From assembly GCF_017826695.1 (NCBI RefSeq), contig NZ_JAFFZW010000002.1, forward strand, positions 806,001 through 870,000: a stretch of 64,000 nt of DNA, written 5' to 3'. Below the pieces are notes generated by a model, which did not search any database, was not told where the DNA came from, and saw only the letters and a program-made list of their open reading frames with translations. The position numbers were made by a program, and so were the translations under genes. Of the stretch, positions 27,528-36,555 are shown piece after piece (within the stretch, counting starts at the first letter, position 1; each line of letters starts with the position of its first letter). The DNA is from Pseudomonas alliivorans. Its GTDB lineage: Bacteria; Pseudomonadota; Gammaproteobacteria; Pseudomonadales; Pseudomonadaceae.

Positions 27528-28603
27528 TGCTCGTTCTCCCCGGGCGCGGTGGGTTTGCGCAGTTTGCGGATCAGTTCCAGCTCGGACTGGAAGTCCACGT
27601 AATGCGGCAGCTTCAAGTGCGAAACGAAACCGGCCGCCTCGACATTGTCGCAGTGGGCCAGCACGAACTCTTCCTGCTGGGCCGGCGAGCGGATTTCCTC
27701 GTTGTACTCGTGGGCACGCAACGAGCGATCCACCAGCGCCATGCCCATCGCCTTGCGCTCGGCATTGCCGAAGGCCAGACCGTAACCGCGTGTGAACTGC
27801 GCAGGCACAGTGGCCGAACCGACGAACTGGTTGATCATTTCGCACTCGGTGATTTCAATGTCACCAATGAGGATGGGAAAGCCCAGCTCCTCGGGCTCGA
27901 TCCAGACTTCCACTTCGCCGATCCGAATTTCACCTGCGAACGGATGGTTGCGGCCGTAGCCCCGCTGGGTCGAGTACCCCAGCGCCAGCAGAAAACCCTC
28001 GTCGCCCCGGGCCAGAGCCTGCAGCCGTTCGGCGCGGCTGGAGGGATATTCCAGCGGCTCGCGGGTGATGTCGGCGATCGGCTCGTCGTTGTCGACTTCA
28101 GGGTTCATCAGGCCTTCTTTCGCCAACAGACCCAGTACCCGAGGGCACGGCTGCAGGGCGGCGTCAGGCGTTACGCTCGGCCCCGGATGCTCCCCTTCGG
28201 CCAGCAGCGTGAAGTCCAGCAGACGATGGGTGTAATCAAAGGTCGGCCCCAGCAATTGCCCGCCCGGTACGTCCTTGAACGTAGCGGACAAGCGGCGATT
28301 GAGCTGCATGTTCGAAGTATCGATGGGCAGACTGGCGCAGAAACGTGTGAGTGTCGTGCGATAGGCGCGCAGCAGGAAGATCGCTTCGACCAGGTCCCCC
28401 GCCGATTGCTTGATCGCCAGCGCGGCCAGTTGTTCGTCGTACAGCGAGCCTTCGGTCATGACTCGGGCCACGGCCAGGGGCAATTGCTGGCGGATCTGCT
28501 CGACGTCCAGCTCGGCAACGGCGGTATCACCACGACGCCTGTTTGCGAGCAGGCGGTGGGCGTTATCGATGGCCTGTTCGCCACCCTTGACGGCGACATA
28601 CAT
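27524..28603 (-). CDS. phnI: Ribose 1-methylphosphonate 5-triphosphate synthase core subunit
   Basis: A 359-residue PhnI. It joins a phosphonate to the ribose of ATP by displacing adenine, acting in the PhnG2H2I2J2 core complex. Recognisable PhnI blocks are MYVAVKGGEQAIDNAH at the N-terminus and VDFQSELELIRKLRKP near the end. The ATG at 28603 forms a TGATG overlap with the phnH stop and is chosen over the GTG nine bases earlier. It is coupled to phnJ by ATGA. Confidence 0.95.
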   Translation of the reverse strand: MYVAVKGGEQAIDNAHRLLANRRRGDTAVAELDVEQIRQQLPLAVARVMTEGSLYDEQLAALAIKQSAGDLVEAIFLLRAYRTTLTRFCASLPIDTSNMQLNRRLSATFKDVPGGQLLGPTFDYTHRLLDFTLLAEGEHPGPSVTPDAALQPCPRVLGLLAKEGLMNPEVDNDEPIADITREPLEYPSSRAERLQALARGDEGFLLALGYSTQRGYGRNHPFAGEIRIGEVEVWIEPEELGFPILIGDIEITECEMINQFVGSATVPAQFTRGYGLAFGNAERKAMGMALVDRSLRAHEYNEEIRSPAQQEEFVLAHCDNVEAAGFVSHLKLPHYVDFQSELELIRKLRKPTAPGENEQ

Positions 28604-29199
28604 CAGGCACACTCCTGCACGCGGGTGCTGCGTGGCAGGCCGAGCATCCGGCTGCCCGACAGGAAGAATACGTCGAGCCCGCGCGGGAAGTCGTTGCGCG
28701 CCGACCGTTCGGTCCAGAATGCCTTTTCCAGCGGCAAGGCCACACGATTGCAGTGCTCGATGCCGGGGCCACTCCAGTCCAGCGGGGTTCCGCCCTCAAG
28801 GGCCGGCAACTGGATCAGCAGCGTGCAGGACTGATCCGGATAGCGATCGTTGCCCAGATCGAACCCGGCCAGGTCCTGTGCGACCGTGGCATCGAGCAGA
28901 GCGAAGCGGGCGTTCTGCCGCTCGCTGACAATCGGGCAGCCGCAGTGGAATGACAGGTTGGCGCGAATCGCCGGCGTGTCGAAGGCCGGCGCCAGCCAGA
29001 CCGGCGTGTCAAGGTCCAGAAGCGCCAGGCACAGCGCGTGGCTGGCGCTGTCGAGTCCCGACAGCGCGGGTGGCTGATGCGCAGCGTTCAAGGTCTGGGC
29101 AATGCCGGGGCCGGCGAGCGCCTTGAGGGCGGCGCGAAAGCTGCGCTGAGCGTCGAGTACCGGGTCGGTGAAGGCAGGTTGCAACAGGACGGCGTTCAT
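28603..29199 (-). CDS. phnH: Phosphonate C-P lyase system protein PhnH
   Basis: A 198-residue subunit of the PhnGHIJ core. It adopts a degenerate PLP-transferase fold and has no known independent catalysis. The N-terminal AFTDPVLDAQRSFRAALKALAGPG block is typical. It shares a base with the phnG stop at 29199 and with the phnI start at 28603. It is translationally coupled in the operon. Confidence 0.93.
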   Translation of the reverse strand: MNAVLLQPAFTDPVLDAQRSFRAALKALAGPGIAQTLNAAHQPPALSGLDSASHALCLALLDLDTPVWLAPAFDTPAIRANLSFHCGCPIVSERQNARFALLDATVAQDLAGFDLGNDRYPDQSCTLLIQLPALEGGTPLDWSGPGIEHCNRVALPLEKAFWTERSARNDFPRGLDVFFLSGSRMLGLPRSTRVQECA

Positions 29200-29699
29200 C
29201 AGTCTTCTCCTCGGACCAGAGTAAAGAATTCCACTTTGGTCGCGGCGGTTTCTGCGTCTTTGTCGGCCTTGCGCCGGGCGTGTGCCTGGGCAAGGGGTTC
29301 GATCAGTTCAGCCAGCCACGATGCCTGCTGAGGGCCTTGCAAATGGGCGTCGGCCAGCGCGGCAAGTTCAGCGTGGTGCTTGTCGCGTCCGGCCAGGTAG
29401 CTGTAGCCGGTGCGCCCGTCCGCCAGACGGATCACACAACGGGTCACACTCATTTCGCCCAGATTGAACGCTGCACCGGTGCCGCCCATGCGCCCGCGCA
29501 CCAGCGTCATGCCGATTTCCGGCGCACGGATCATCTGGTAGTCAATGTCGCGCAAGGCTGCTTCGTGGCGCTTCATGTGCTCGCGACTGTGTTCATCGAC
29601 GTGCGCCCGGGCGAGCACGCCCATCCAGTGCTGGCGGGCAGCTGTTTCAGGATCGGGTTGAGGGGATTGCTGAGACGATTGCATGGATAACCTCGGCAT
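29199..29699 (-). CDS. phnG: Phosphonate C-P lyase system protein PhnG
   Basis: A subunit of the C-P lyase core complex, 166 residues from the ATG at 29699. The family block ARQHWMGVLARA and the end VEFFTLVRGED agree with PhnG. Two starts compete. The ATG at 29699 makes a TGATG overlap with phnF. The ATG at 29684 (MQSSQQS) has GAGG at good spacing. The choice affects five residues only. Confidence 0.93.
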   Translation of the reverse strand: MPRLSMQSSQQSPQPDPETAARQHWMGVLARAHVDEHSREHMKRHEAALRDIDYQMIRAPEIGMTLVRGRMGGTGAAFNLGEMSVTRCVIRLADGRTGYSYLAGRDKHHAELAALADAHLQGPQQASWLAELIEPLAQAHARRKADKDAETAATKVEFFTLVRGED

Positions 29700-30403
29700 C
29701 AGGTGGTCACTTGATAGTGGAAGCGGTCACTGCGGCTGGTGGAACGGGACAGTTCCACCGGCCGACCGGACCGGTCGCAGGAGACGGTCAAGACCGTCAG
29801 CGCGGGCATATGGCGTGGCATCAACAACTGCGCCGCTTCTTCGCGGGTCGGCAGCCGGGCGCCGATCAGGCTCTGTTTGCGGGTCAACGGCAGTTCGCGC
29901 TCGGCCAGGTGCTGACGCAGCGAACCGCCCGGGTAATCAGCCAGCAACTCGCGGTAGTCGGCGCTGAATCGATGCAGAATCAGGCTCACGGGCTGGCCAT
30001 CGAGTTTGCGCAGCGTACGCAGTTCGATCATCGGGGCCTGCGCGCTCAGCCCCAGGTGCATGGCGTCCTCGGCGTTGGCCTGACAGTCGCGGCACAGCAG
30101 CAGGATCGCCTCGACCCCGATGCCTTGCGCCGACAGTGACTGGCTGTACGCGCTGTCGGCCTGCATCGGGTAGATCAACGGACGTTCCAGCACCTGAGTG
30201 CCCTTGCCCTGACGGCGCAGCACGCAGCCTTCGCGCACCAGTTCATCGACAGCGCGGCGAACGGTGTGGCGATTGACGCTGAAACGCTCGGCCAGTTGAA
30301 ACTCAGCAGGCAAGTAGTCCCCGGGCCGGTAAGTGCCCAGCTCGGCGCGCAGCGTGTCGGCCAGTTCGCGGTACAACGGCTCTGTTTGTCTAGACAACTG
30401 CAT
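29699..30403 (-). CDS. phnF: GntR/HutC-family regulator of phosphonate metabolism
   Basis: 234 residues with an N-terminal winged helix (LPAEFQLAERFSVNRHTVRRAVDELVREG, about residues 33-61) and a UTRA ligand-binding domain. PhnF proteins act as local regulators of phn operons alongside PhoB. The ATG at 30403 (MQLSRQTEPLYREL) is chosen over the longer frame, which would run into the end of phnE. The phnE stop lies 38 bases before this start. It is coupled to phnG. Confidence 0.9.
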   Translation of the reverse strand: MQLSRQTEPLYRELADTLRAELGTYRPGDYLPAEFQLAERFSVNRHTVRRAVDELVREGCVLRRQGKGTQVLERPLIYPMQADSAYSQSLSAQGIGVEAILLLCRDCQANAEDAMHLGLSAQAPMIELRTLRKLDGQPVSLILHRFSADYRELLADYPGGSLRQHLAERELPLTRKQSLIGARLPTREEAAQLLMPRHMPALTVLTVSCDRSGRPVELSRSTSRSDRFHYQVTT

Positions 30404-30440
30404 GGTTAAAAAAAGTGCCCATCGGGACACCCCTCTCCGG

Positions 30441-31229
30441 TCAGATGAATTGCTTGCGCAAGCGTTGCGACGCAATGTCGATCACGCTGACGACGACGAT
30501 AATCACCAGCAACACGGCGCTGGTCTGGACGAACGCAAAGGCGCGGATGTTTTCCCAGAGGATCACCCCGATTCCCCCTGCACCGACCATGCCGACCACC
30601 GTTGCCGAGCGTACGTTGGACTCGAAACGGTATAGAGCGTAGGAGATCCACAGCGGCATGACCTGCGGGATCACCCCGTAGATGACTTCCTGCAATGCGC
30701 TGGCGCCAGTGGCACGCACCCCCTCGACAGGGCCCGGATCAATCGCTTCCACGGCCTCGGCGAACAGTTTGGCCAGCACTCCCGTGGTGCTGATCCACAA
30801 CGCCAGTACGCCCGCGAAGGGTCCAAGGCCCACGGCGACCACGAACAGCATCGCGAACACCATTTCATTGATGGAACGAAAGGCGTCCATGCAACGGCGC
30901 AGCGGCAGGTGAATCCACCACGGCGTAATGTTTTCGGAACACAGAATGCCCAGCGGAACGGAACAGACGATCGCCAGCACCGTGCCCCACACCGCAATCT
31001 GGATCGTGACCAGCATTTCCTTGAGGTAACTGCGCCATTCGCGGAAATCCGGTGGGAAGAAGTCGGAGGCGAATGTCGCCATGTTTCCCGAATCGCGTAC
31101 CAGCGACATCGGGTTCATTTCAGCCCCTTGCCAGGCCCAGGCCAGTGCGACCAGAAACAGCCCCCAGCCCAGGTAGCGAGGCCAGATGCGTTTTCCCGCG
31201 ACCTGGGCGTATGCAACGTGAGTATTCAT
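30441..31229 (-). CDS. phnE: Phosphonate ABC transporter permease
   Basis: A 262-residue inner-membrane permease with six predicted helices and the PhnE blocks [26 protein letters not shown] (split here by its helix), [13 protein letters not shown] and [14 protein letters not shown]. It forms the channel for phosphonates bound by PhnD, with PhnC as ATPase. The ATG at 31229 is used rather than the TTG nine bases before. A GC-rich hairpin separates it from phnD. Confidence 0.93.
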   Translation of the reverse strand: MNTHVAYAQVAGKRIWPRYLGWGLFLVALAWAWQGAEMNPMSLVRDSGNMATFASDFFPPDFREWRSYLKEMLVTIQIAVWGTVLAIVCSVPLGILCSENITPWWIHLPLRRCMDAFRSINEMVFAMLFVVAVGLGPFAGVLALWISTTGVLAKLFAEAVEAIDPGPVEGVRATGASALQEVIYGVIPQVMPLWISYALYRFESNVRSATVVGMVGAGGIGVILWENIRAFAFVQTSAVLLVIIVVVSVIDIASQRLRKQFI

Positions 31230-31257
31230 AGCAATCAATGTCCTGATAGCGACCGTC

Positions 31258-31284
31258 GGGGCACGAACGGAAGGTTCGCGCCCC
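31258..31284 (-). other. Hairpin between phnD and phnE
   Basis: GGGGCACGAAC / GTTCGCGCCCC pairs with a single mismatch around a five-base loop. It lies just after the binding-protein stop. It probably stabilises the phnCD part of the mRNA or partly ends transcription. Confidence 0.55.
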
Positions 31285-31290
31285 GCTTGT

Positions 31291-32298
31291 TCAGCCTGCG
31301 GTGCGGGTTGCCGTTTGCTGGTTCAGCTCGGTAATACGCTCCTGCAGTTTGCTCAGGCCGGCGTCGATTTCTTTCAGCCGCGTTTCCTTTTCCTTGGCAT
31401 CGAGCGTGGTGCTGGCCGCGACTTCGGTGCGTTGTTTGAACAGTTCCAGCTGGCGGATCGGCAGCAACTGGTCGTCACTGGATTTCAGGAATTTGCCCAA
31501 CTGCATGTTCTTGAGGACGGTTTTTTCTTCATCGGTATCGCCGTAGCTGGCGAAGAACTCGCGAATCTTCGCTTTGTTTTCGTCCGACAGGGCCTTGCTC
31601 CAGACCATCGGGTCGGCCGGGATCAGCGGCGATTTCCAGATCACTTTCAGCTGCTCGACCTTGTCCGGTTGCGTGACTGCCAGACGGTCCCAGCTCTCGG
31701 TGTTGAACGTCGCCACGTCCAGTTGGCCCTTGGCAACGCTGAGCGCGTTGACTTCGTGGCTGGAGTTCAGCGTGCGCTTGAATGCGGTGGAGGCATCGAC
31801 ATGATTCTTGGCGAATACGTAATACCCCGGCACCAGATAGCCGGAGGTGGAGTTCGGGTCGCCGTTGCCGAAGGTCAGGGTCTTGGCGTTCTTGAGCATG
31901 TCTTCAACGGAATTGATCGGGCTGTCCTTGCGCACGATCAGCAGGCTCCAGTAACCGGCTGCACCATTGGCTGCGGAGGTCTGAGCGAATATTTCGCCAT
32001 TGGAACGGTCGACCGCTTCCATGGCTGCCTTGTTGCCCAGCCAGGCCACGTCCACCTTGTTGAAACGCATGCCCTGAATCAAACCCGCGTAGTCCGAAGC
32101 GAAGGTCGCGTTGACCTTGAGCCCGGTTTTTTTGCTCATGTCATCCAGAAACGGCTGCCAGATGGTTTTGAGGTTCTGTGACGATTCCGTGGACATAATG
32201 CCGAAATTGATGACCCTCTCTTCCGCCTGGGCAGTGCCCATTGCGCAAGTGGCCAGCAGAGCGGCAGACGCGAGGACGCGACCGATACGGTTGAACAT
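31291..32298 (-). CDS. phnD: Phosphonate-binding periplasmic protein
   Basis: About 335 residues. The signal peptide runs to TAQA, then [15 protein letters not shown] and the PhnD blocks [24 protein letters not shown] and [20 protein letters not shown] follow. It binds phosphonates in the periplasm for PhnCE. The C-terminal coiled segment ([20 protein letters not shown]) is as in other PhnD. The ATG at 32298 (MFNRIGRV) has AGGAG seven bases before it; the longer frame from 32328 lacks one. Confidence 0.95.
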   Translation of the reverse strand: MFNRIGRVLASAALLATCAMGTAQAEERVINFGIMSTESSQNLKTIWQPFLDDMSKKTGLKVNATFASDYAGLIQGMRFNKVDVAWLGNKAAMEAVDRSNGEIFAQTSAANGAAGYWSLLIVRKDSPINSVEDMLKNAKTLTFGNGDPNSTSGYLVPGYYVFAKNHVDASTAFKRTLNSSHEVNALSVAKGQLDVATFNTESWDRLAVTQPDKVEQLKVIWKSPLIPADPMVWSKALSDENKAKIREFFASYGDTDEEKTVLKNMQLGKFLKSSDDQLLPIRQLELFKQRTEVAASTTLDAKEKETRLKEIDAGLSKLQERITELNQQTATRTAG

Positions 32299-32366
32299 GA
32301 AAGCACTCCTGAAGTGAGGTTCGTGCAACAGCGGTTGATGTCAGGGGGACTGACGGCAAAAGTGAC

Positions 32367-33200
32367 TCAGACTTTGGCCAGCGCCAGACGCGCAGGCTTT
32401 TCGAGGCGAAGCTTTTTCCCGGTACTGATCAGGCTGCTGCCCTGTTCGGCGCCGTAGAGGTCATCGAGAAAGGTGGCGCTGAGGCCTTGCGCCTGGCCGT
32501 CGTAATGGATGCGTCCGCCTTTGAGCGCTACAGCTCTCGGGCAGTAGCGCATTGCATAGTCGACCTGATGCAGGGTAACGACGACGGTTTTGCCGTCGCG
32601 GCGGTTGATGTCGGCAAGGATTTCCATGACCCGGCGAGCGGATTCGGGGTCGAGCGAGGCGATGGGTTCGTCAGCCAGAATGACTTCGGCGCGCTGGGTC
32701 AGTGCACGGGCGATGGCCACGCGCTGCTGCTGACCACCCGACAGGGTCGAAGCGCGCTGAGCGGCAAGGTCGGCCAGCCCGACGCGCTCCAGCGACGCCA
32801 TGGCGAACTGCTTTTCCTCGGCGTTGAACAGCGCCAGGTTGCCACGCCAGCGAGGCATGCGGCCAAGGCAGCCGAGCAGCACGTTGTCGAGCACGCTGAG
32901 GCGATTGACCAGATTGAATTGCTGAAAGATGTAACCGATGTCGGCACGCAGACGGCGTACATGGCGGTTGAGACGACCTGAAGCCTGCACCTCGCGATCC
33001 AGCACCTTGACCCGGCCACCGTTTTCCCGATCACAGCACGCCAGCCCGGCCAGATGCCGCAACAAGGTGGACTTGCCCGACCCGGAGGCTCCGATCAGCG
33101 CAACCATCTCGCCGTGTTGTATAGACAACTCAAGGCCAACCAAAGCGCTTTTACGGGAAAAACTCTTGTTCAACCCTTCGACATGGATAGCTGGAGTCAT
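32367..33200 (-). CDS. phnC: Phosphonate ABC transporter ATP-binding protein
   Basis: A 277-residue ATPase with Walker [10 protein letters not shown] at residues 37-45, Q-loop [13 protein letters not shown], signature [15 protein letters not shown] and Walker [13 protein letters not shown]. The insertion with [18 protein letters not shown] is typical of PhnC. It is the first gene of the 13-gene phn operon. A Pho-box-like repeat lies about 93 bases upstream. Confidence 0.94.
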   Translation of the reverse strand: MTPAIHVEGLNKSFSRKSALVGLELSIQHGEMVALIGASGSGKSTLLRHLAGLACCDRENGGRVKVLDREVQASGRLNRHVRRLRADIGYIFQQFNLVNRLSVLDNVLLGCLGRMPRWRGNLALFNAEEKQFAMASLERVGLADLAAQRASTLSGGQQQRVAIARALTQRAEVILADEPIASLDPESARRVMEILADINRRDGKTVVVTLHQVDYAMRYCPRAVALKGGRIHYDGQAQGLSATFLDDLYGAEQGSSLISTGKKLRLEKPARLALAKV

Positions 33201-33292
33201 GGTCTGTCTCGGTCTGCCCTACGACCCGGTGCAGGTCGTATTCGGTTGTCAGCCAGACTGAACCGGACGTGTTGCAGAGGCGTGAAGCGGGG

Positions 33293-33310
33293 ATGACGAA
33301 CCCGTAACAG
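33293..33310 (-). promoter_or_regulatory. Candidate Pho box upstream of phnC
   Basis: On the minus strand the 18 bases read CTGTTAC-GGGT-TCGTCAT. Each 7-mer matches the PhoB half-site CTGTCAT at five of seven positions, with the correct four-base spacer. Position before the phn operon fits phosphate-starvation control. Matched by eye. Confidence 0.6.
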
Positions 33311-33351
33311 TTTTTCGCAGGTTGCGTTGCAGGCGCGTCAGGCCCGATGCC

Positions 33352-33385
33352 GGGGCACATTCCCACAAGAGCGTGGGAATGCCCC
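33352..33385. repeat. Hairpin repeat after chemoreceptor gene
   Basis: GGGGCACATTCCCAC and GTGGGAATGCCCC form an imperfect 13-bp stem with a two-base bulge. It lies just beyond the stop of the chemoreceptor gene and may act as its terminator, although no U run follows. The TTCCCAC/GTGGGAA arms resemble dispersed intergenic repeats of the P. syringae group. Confidence 0.5.
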
Positions 33386-33393
33386 AGCCGCTA

Positions 33394-35286
33394 TCAGATA
33401 CGGAAACTGCCCACCAGTTGCTGCAGGCGCGCGGCCTGTTCTTCCAGCGAGTTGCAGGCTTCCAGGGTCTGGCGCAGGTTGTCGACACCGAGCTGGTTAA
33501 GCGTGTTGATGTGGGTGATATCGACGTTGATCGACTCCACCACCGAGGTCTGCTCTTCTGTCGCGGCGGCCACCGACTGGTTCATGCCGTTGATCTCGTC
33601 GATGCGGCGGGTGACGCTGCCCAGACGTTCACCGGCGCGGTTGGCGATGCCCACGCTGTCTTCGCTCTGACGCTGGCTTTCGGTCATGTTGATCACTGCA
33701 TCACGGGCACCGACCTGCAGCTCTTCGATCATCTTCTGGACCTGTTGCGCCGAGTCCTGGGTCCGGTGAGCCAGGTTGCGCACTTCATCGGCGACCACCG
33801 CGAAACCACGCCCTGCTTCACCGGCACGTGCCGCTTCAATGGCCGCGTTGAGTGCCAGCAGGTTGGTCTGCTGGGAAATGCTGGTGATCACTTCAAGAAT
33901 CTGCCCGATATTGGCGGTCTTGTCGTTCAGGCTTTCGATGTTCACGCACGACTCGCTGATCTTGCCGGACAACTCGTTCATCGCCTTGATGGTCTGCTGC
34001 ACGACCGCCTGACCGTCACCGGCCAGCCCACTTGCATCGCTTGAATGCTGCGACGTGCGCGCTGCGTTCTGCGCGATTTCCTGAGCAGCAGCGCCCAGTT
34101 CGTTGATCGCCGCCGCCACGCTCTCGGTGCGGTTTGCCTGCTGGTCGGAGTTACTCATCGAGGCGTTGGAGACCTTCACCACCTGCGTCGCGACCGCCCC
34201 CAGTTGAGCGGCCGTGGAGGCAACTTCACGAATCGACGCGTGGATGCGCTCGACGAAGTGGTTGAACGATTGCGCCAGCGCGCCGAACTCGTCCTGCGAG
34301 GTGATCGCCAGACGTTTGGTCAGGTCACCCTCACCGTCCGCGATATCACGCATCGCGCGGCCCATCTGGTGCAGTGGCTGCATCAGTACACGGATCAGCA
34401 GGCCCAGCAGCAGTATGATCACTACCACCACCACGACCATCGCCGTGATGGCCGAAGCGCGGAATTCGCTGAGCATCGAATAGGCGGCGTCCTGCTCCAG
34501 CACCAGTGCCACATACCAGTTGGCCGTGGAAACGCCCTGCACCGGGGTGAACGAGATGATCTCCGGCTTGTTGCCGGAATCGATCTCCGTGACGCCCGCA
34601 GCGATCTTCGGCGTATTGCTCGGGTACGCTTCGCTGATGTTTTTCAACACCAGTTTGCTGTCCGGGTGCACCAGAATCTTGCCTTCGGCGCTGACCAGAA
34701 AGGCGTAGCCATGGCCGTTGAAGTTCAACGAGTTGATGATCTTGCTGACGCTGTCCAGCGAGATGTCGGCACCGGCCACGCCGGCCAACTGGTTCTGGAT
34801 CTTGACCGGGGTCGCGATGGTCATGACCAGCTTGCCGGACGACGCGGCAATGTAGGGTTCGGTAACGATGGTGCCTGTTGCATTCTGAGCCGCCTTGTAC
34901 CAGCCACGGGCGCGCGGATCGTAGTCGGCCGGCCGGGTCGCAGACGGGTTGGAGAGCATCACGCCTTCGGTGGTGCCGAAGTAACCCAGTTGAAAGTTAT
35001 CGCTGTAAACCGAAAGCCCCACGGCACGCTGCAACTGCGGCAGTTCCTTGCCGTCGATGGCGATCTGCTGGGACATGGACTGCAGCAACTGAATGCGGCT
35101 TTCCAGCCAGGTCTGAATATTCTGTGTAGTCAACGTGCCGAGTTGTTGCAGCTCCGACTGAACACTGGACTTCAGGGACTGACGTTGTCGATAGTCATTG
35201 ACGACAATGAACAAACTGAACGCGACAATCACAATCAAAGCGGCGGCCAAGAGGATTTTCTTGCTGAAACCCAGGCTTTTCATCAT
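33394..35286 (-). CDS. Methyl-accepting chemotaxis protein with dCache_1 sensor
   Basis: A 630-residue chemoreceptor. A first membrane helix (residues about 10-30) precedes a large periplasmic double-Cache domain, then a second helix ([23 protein letters not shown]), a HAMP domain and a signalling hairpin with the CheA-contact tip [26 protein letters not shown] (split by its conserved core). The sensor contains YDPRARGWY, the Y-x4-R-x-W-Y pattern of the amino-acid-binding dCache_1 motif, followed by a Tyr in EPYIAASSG and an Asp in [10 protein letters not shown]. This makes amino acids the likely signal, despite the phn/pst neighbours. The MMK start at 35286 has GGAAG. Confidence 0.92.
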   Translation of the reverse strand: MMKSLGFSKKILLAAALIVIVAFSLFIVVNDYRQRQSLKSSVQSELQQLGTLTTQNIQTWLESRIQLLQSMSQQIAIDGKELPQLQRAVGLSVYSDNFQLGYFGTTEGVMLSNPSATRPADYDPRARGWYKAAQNATGTIVTEPYIAASSGKLVMTIATPVKIQNQLAGVAGADISLDSVSKIINSLNFNGHGYAFLVSAEGKILVHPDSKLVLKNISEAYPSNTPKIAAGVTEIDSGNKPEIISFTPVQGVSTANWYVALVLEQDAAYSMLSEFRASAITAMVVVVVVIILLLGLLIRVLMQPLHQMGRAMRDIADGEGDLTKRLAITSQDEFGALAQSFNHFVERIHASIREVASTAAQLGAVATQVVKVSNASMSNSDQQANRTESVAAAINELGAAAQEIAQNAARTSQHSSDASGLAGDGQAVVQQTIKAMNELSGKISESCVNIESLNDKTANIGQILEVITSISQQTNLLALNAAIEAARAGEAGRGFAVVADEVRNLAHRTQDSAQQVQKMIEELQVGARDAVINMTESQRQSEDSVGIANRAGERLGSVTRRIDEINGMNQSVAAATEEQTSVVESINVDITHINTLNQLGVDNLRQTLEACNSLEEQAARLQQLVGSFRI

Positions 35287-35557
35287 AGCGAGCACTTCCA
35301 CGGCATAAACAATAAGGACGATCCAGTGATCGCCAGACAATCTTCAGAAACGGTGCCGCTTTTCGAAGGGGTTTCTGGAACTCGAATCGAAACAGTCAAA
35401 CAGCCCCTTGGTGGTATATCGGCCAGCCTTGACGAGTCTTTTATTTTTATTTTCGAACCGGGTGAGAAACCCTTCCCACAAATGACGGCAAAACGTGCAG
35501 AGCGGAAAAAACTGGCTATGGTCAAATCATCCCGTATTCCAGAGGATGGTCCCCGCC

Positions 35558-36385
35558 ATGATGAGTATTGAAAAGCTGTTTGACGATTTGCACAGTCTGC
35601 CGAGCATTCCCAAAGTGGCTCAGGACCTGATGCTGCAGTTCGACAACCCCTCCTCCAACCTGGAAAGCATCGCGCGCAATATCGAGAAAGACCCGGTGAT
35701 TGCCGCCAAGGTCCTGCGTCTGGCCAACTCGGCGCGTTTCCGGGGTTCCCGTGAGTCATCCAGTATCGAAGACGCCGCCATGCGCCTGGGCTTCAACACG
35801 CTGCGCACGCTGGTGATGGCATCGGCAGTGACCGGCGCGTTCAAGGCGGGGCCGAGCTTTGACCTCAAGGCGTTCTGGCTGAAGAGTTTCCAGGTGGCCG
35901 GAATCTGCCGGATGCTGGCCAGGCAAAGCGGTGCGGATGCAGAGATCGCCTTCACCTGCGGCGTGATGCACAACATCGGCGAGCTGTTGATCCAGACCGG
36001 CGCGCCAGAGGTAGCCGAACGCCTGAACAGCGCGACCAAGGCCGGAACAGCCGGACGCGCAGCCAATGAAACCGTGCAGCTGGGTTTCGGCTACCCGGAA
36101 GTGGGCACCGAACTGGCGCGGCGCTGGCAACTGCCCAAAGTGATCCAGGAAGCAATCGCGTATCAGGCCAAGCCGATGCAAGCTCCCAATGACGCGCCCT
36201 TGCCGCGCATCGTCGCTCAGGCCATCGTGATATCCGATGCACTGGAAGCCCACGGCGGCGCTACGCCTGAAGCGCAGAAAGCGTCCGACGGCCCCATCAT
36301 GGAGGGCATCGACCTGGATGCTCTGTTCGCCGGATTGCCTGCGGTGCTGGAGGCGGACAAGGCGTTTGCACAGCTGTTGAGTTGA
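35558..36385 (+). CDS. HDOD-domain protein
   Basis: A 275-residue, mostly helical HDOD protein: LPSIPKVAQDLMLQF at the N-terminus, then IARNIEKDPVIAAKVLRLANSA and CGVMHNIGELLI. HDOD proteins resemble HD hydrolases but lack the full metal site; several control signalling, c-di-GMP or stress responses in pseudomonads. The start at the ATG at 35558 (MMSIEKLF) has AGAGGA 11 bases upstream; the longer frame is unlikely. It is divergent from the chemoreceptor, with 270 bases between, so a functional link is possible but unproven. Confidence 0.85.
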   Translation: MMSIEKLFDDLHSLPSIPKVAQDLMLQFDNPSSNLESIARNIEKDPVIAAKVLRLANSARFRGSRESSSIEDAAMRLGFNTLRTLVMASAVTGAFKAGPSFDLKAFWLKSFQVAGICRMLARQSGADAEIAFTCGVMHNIGELLIQTGAPEVAERLNSATKAGTAGRAANETVQLGFGYPEVGTELARRWQLPKVIQEAIAYQAKPMQAPNDAPLPRIVAQAIVISDALEAHGGATPEAQKASDGPIMEGIDLDALFAGLPAVLEADKAFAQLLS

Positions 36386-36440
36386 TCGCCAGTGATCCCT
36401 GCACCAAGCGCTTGGCAGACCCTGAAGCAATCAAGGGATC

Positions 36441-36526
36441 GTGGGAGGCTGCTTGCCGGCGATGCGTTGCTGATGCAACACATCAGCAACTGAACTGACG
36501 CCATCGCCGGCAAGCCGCCTCTCACA
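36441..36526. repeat. REP doublet
   Basis: GTGGGAGGCTGCTTGCCGGC at 36441 (one change from the core) faces ATCGCCGGCAAGCCGCCTCT near 36520. It lies between the convergent HDOD and alpha/beta-hydrolase genes. Confidence 0.88.
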
Positions 36527-36555
36527 GGTAGGTATCCATCAGGCACGCTTCGGGC

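Noticed and set aside
27527-28834. A 435-residue plus-strand frame over phnI/phnH
   Set aside because: phnI and phnH are unambiguous on the other strand, within a translationally coupled operon.
33394-35286. The idea that the chemoreceptor senses phosphonate or phosphate because it lies between phn and pst
   Set aside because: The sensor carries the amino-acid dCache motif, so position alone is not good evidence.
34045-35571. A 508-residue plus-strand frame over the chemoreceptor, running into the HDOD gene start
   Set aside because: It is antisense to the chemoreceptor and His/Arg-rich in composition, as expected of a reversed coding strand.
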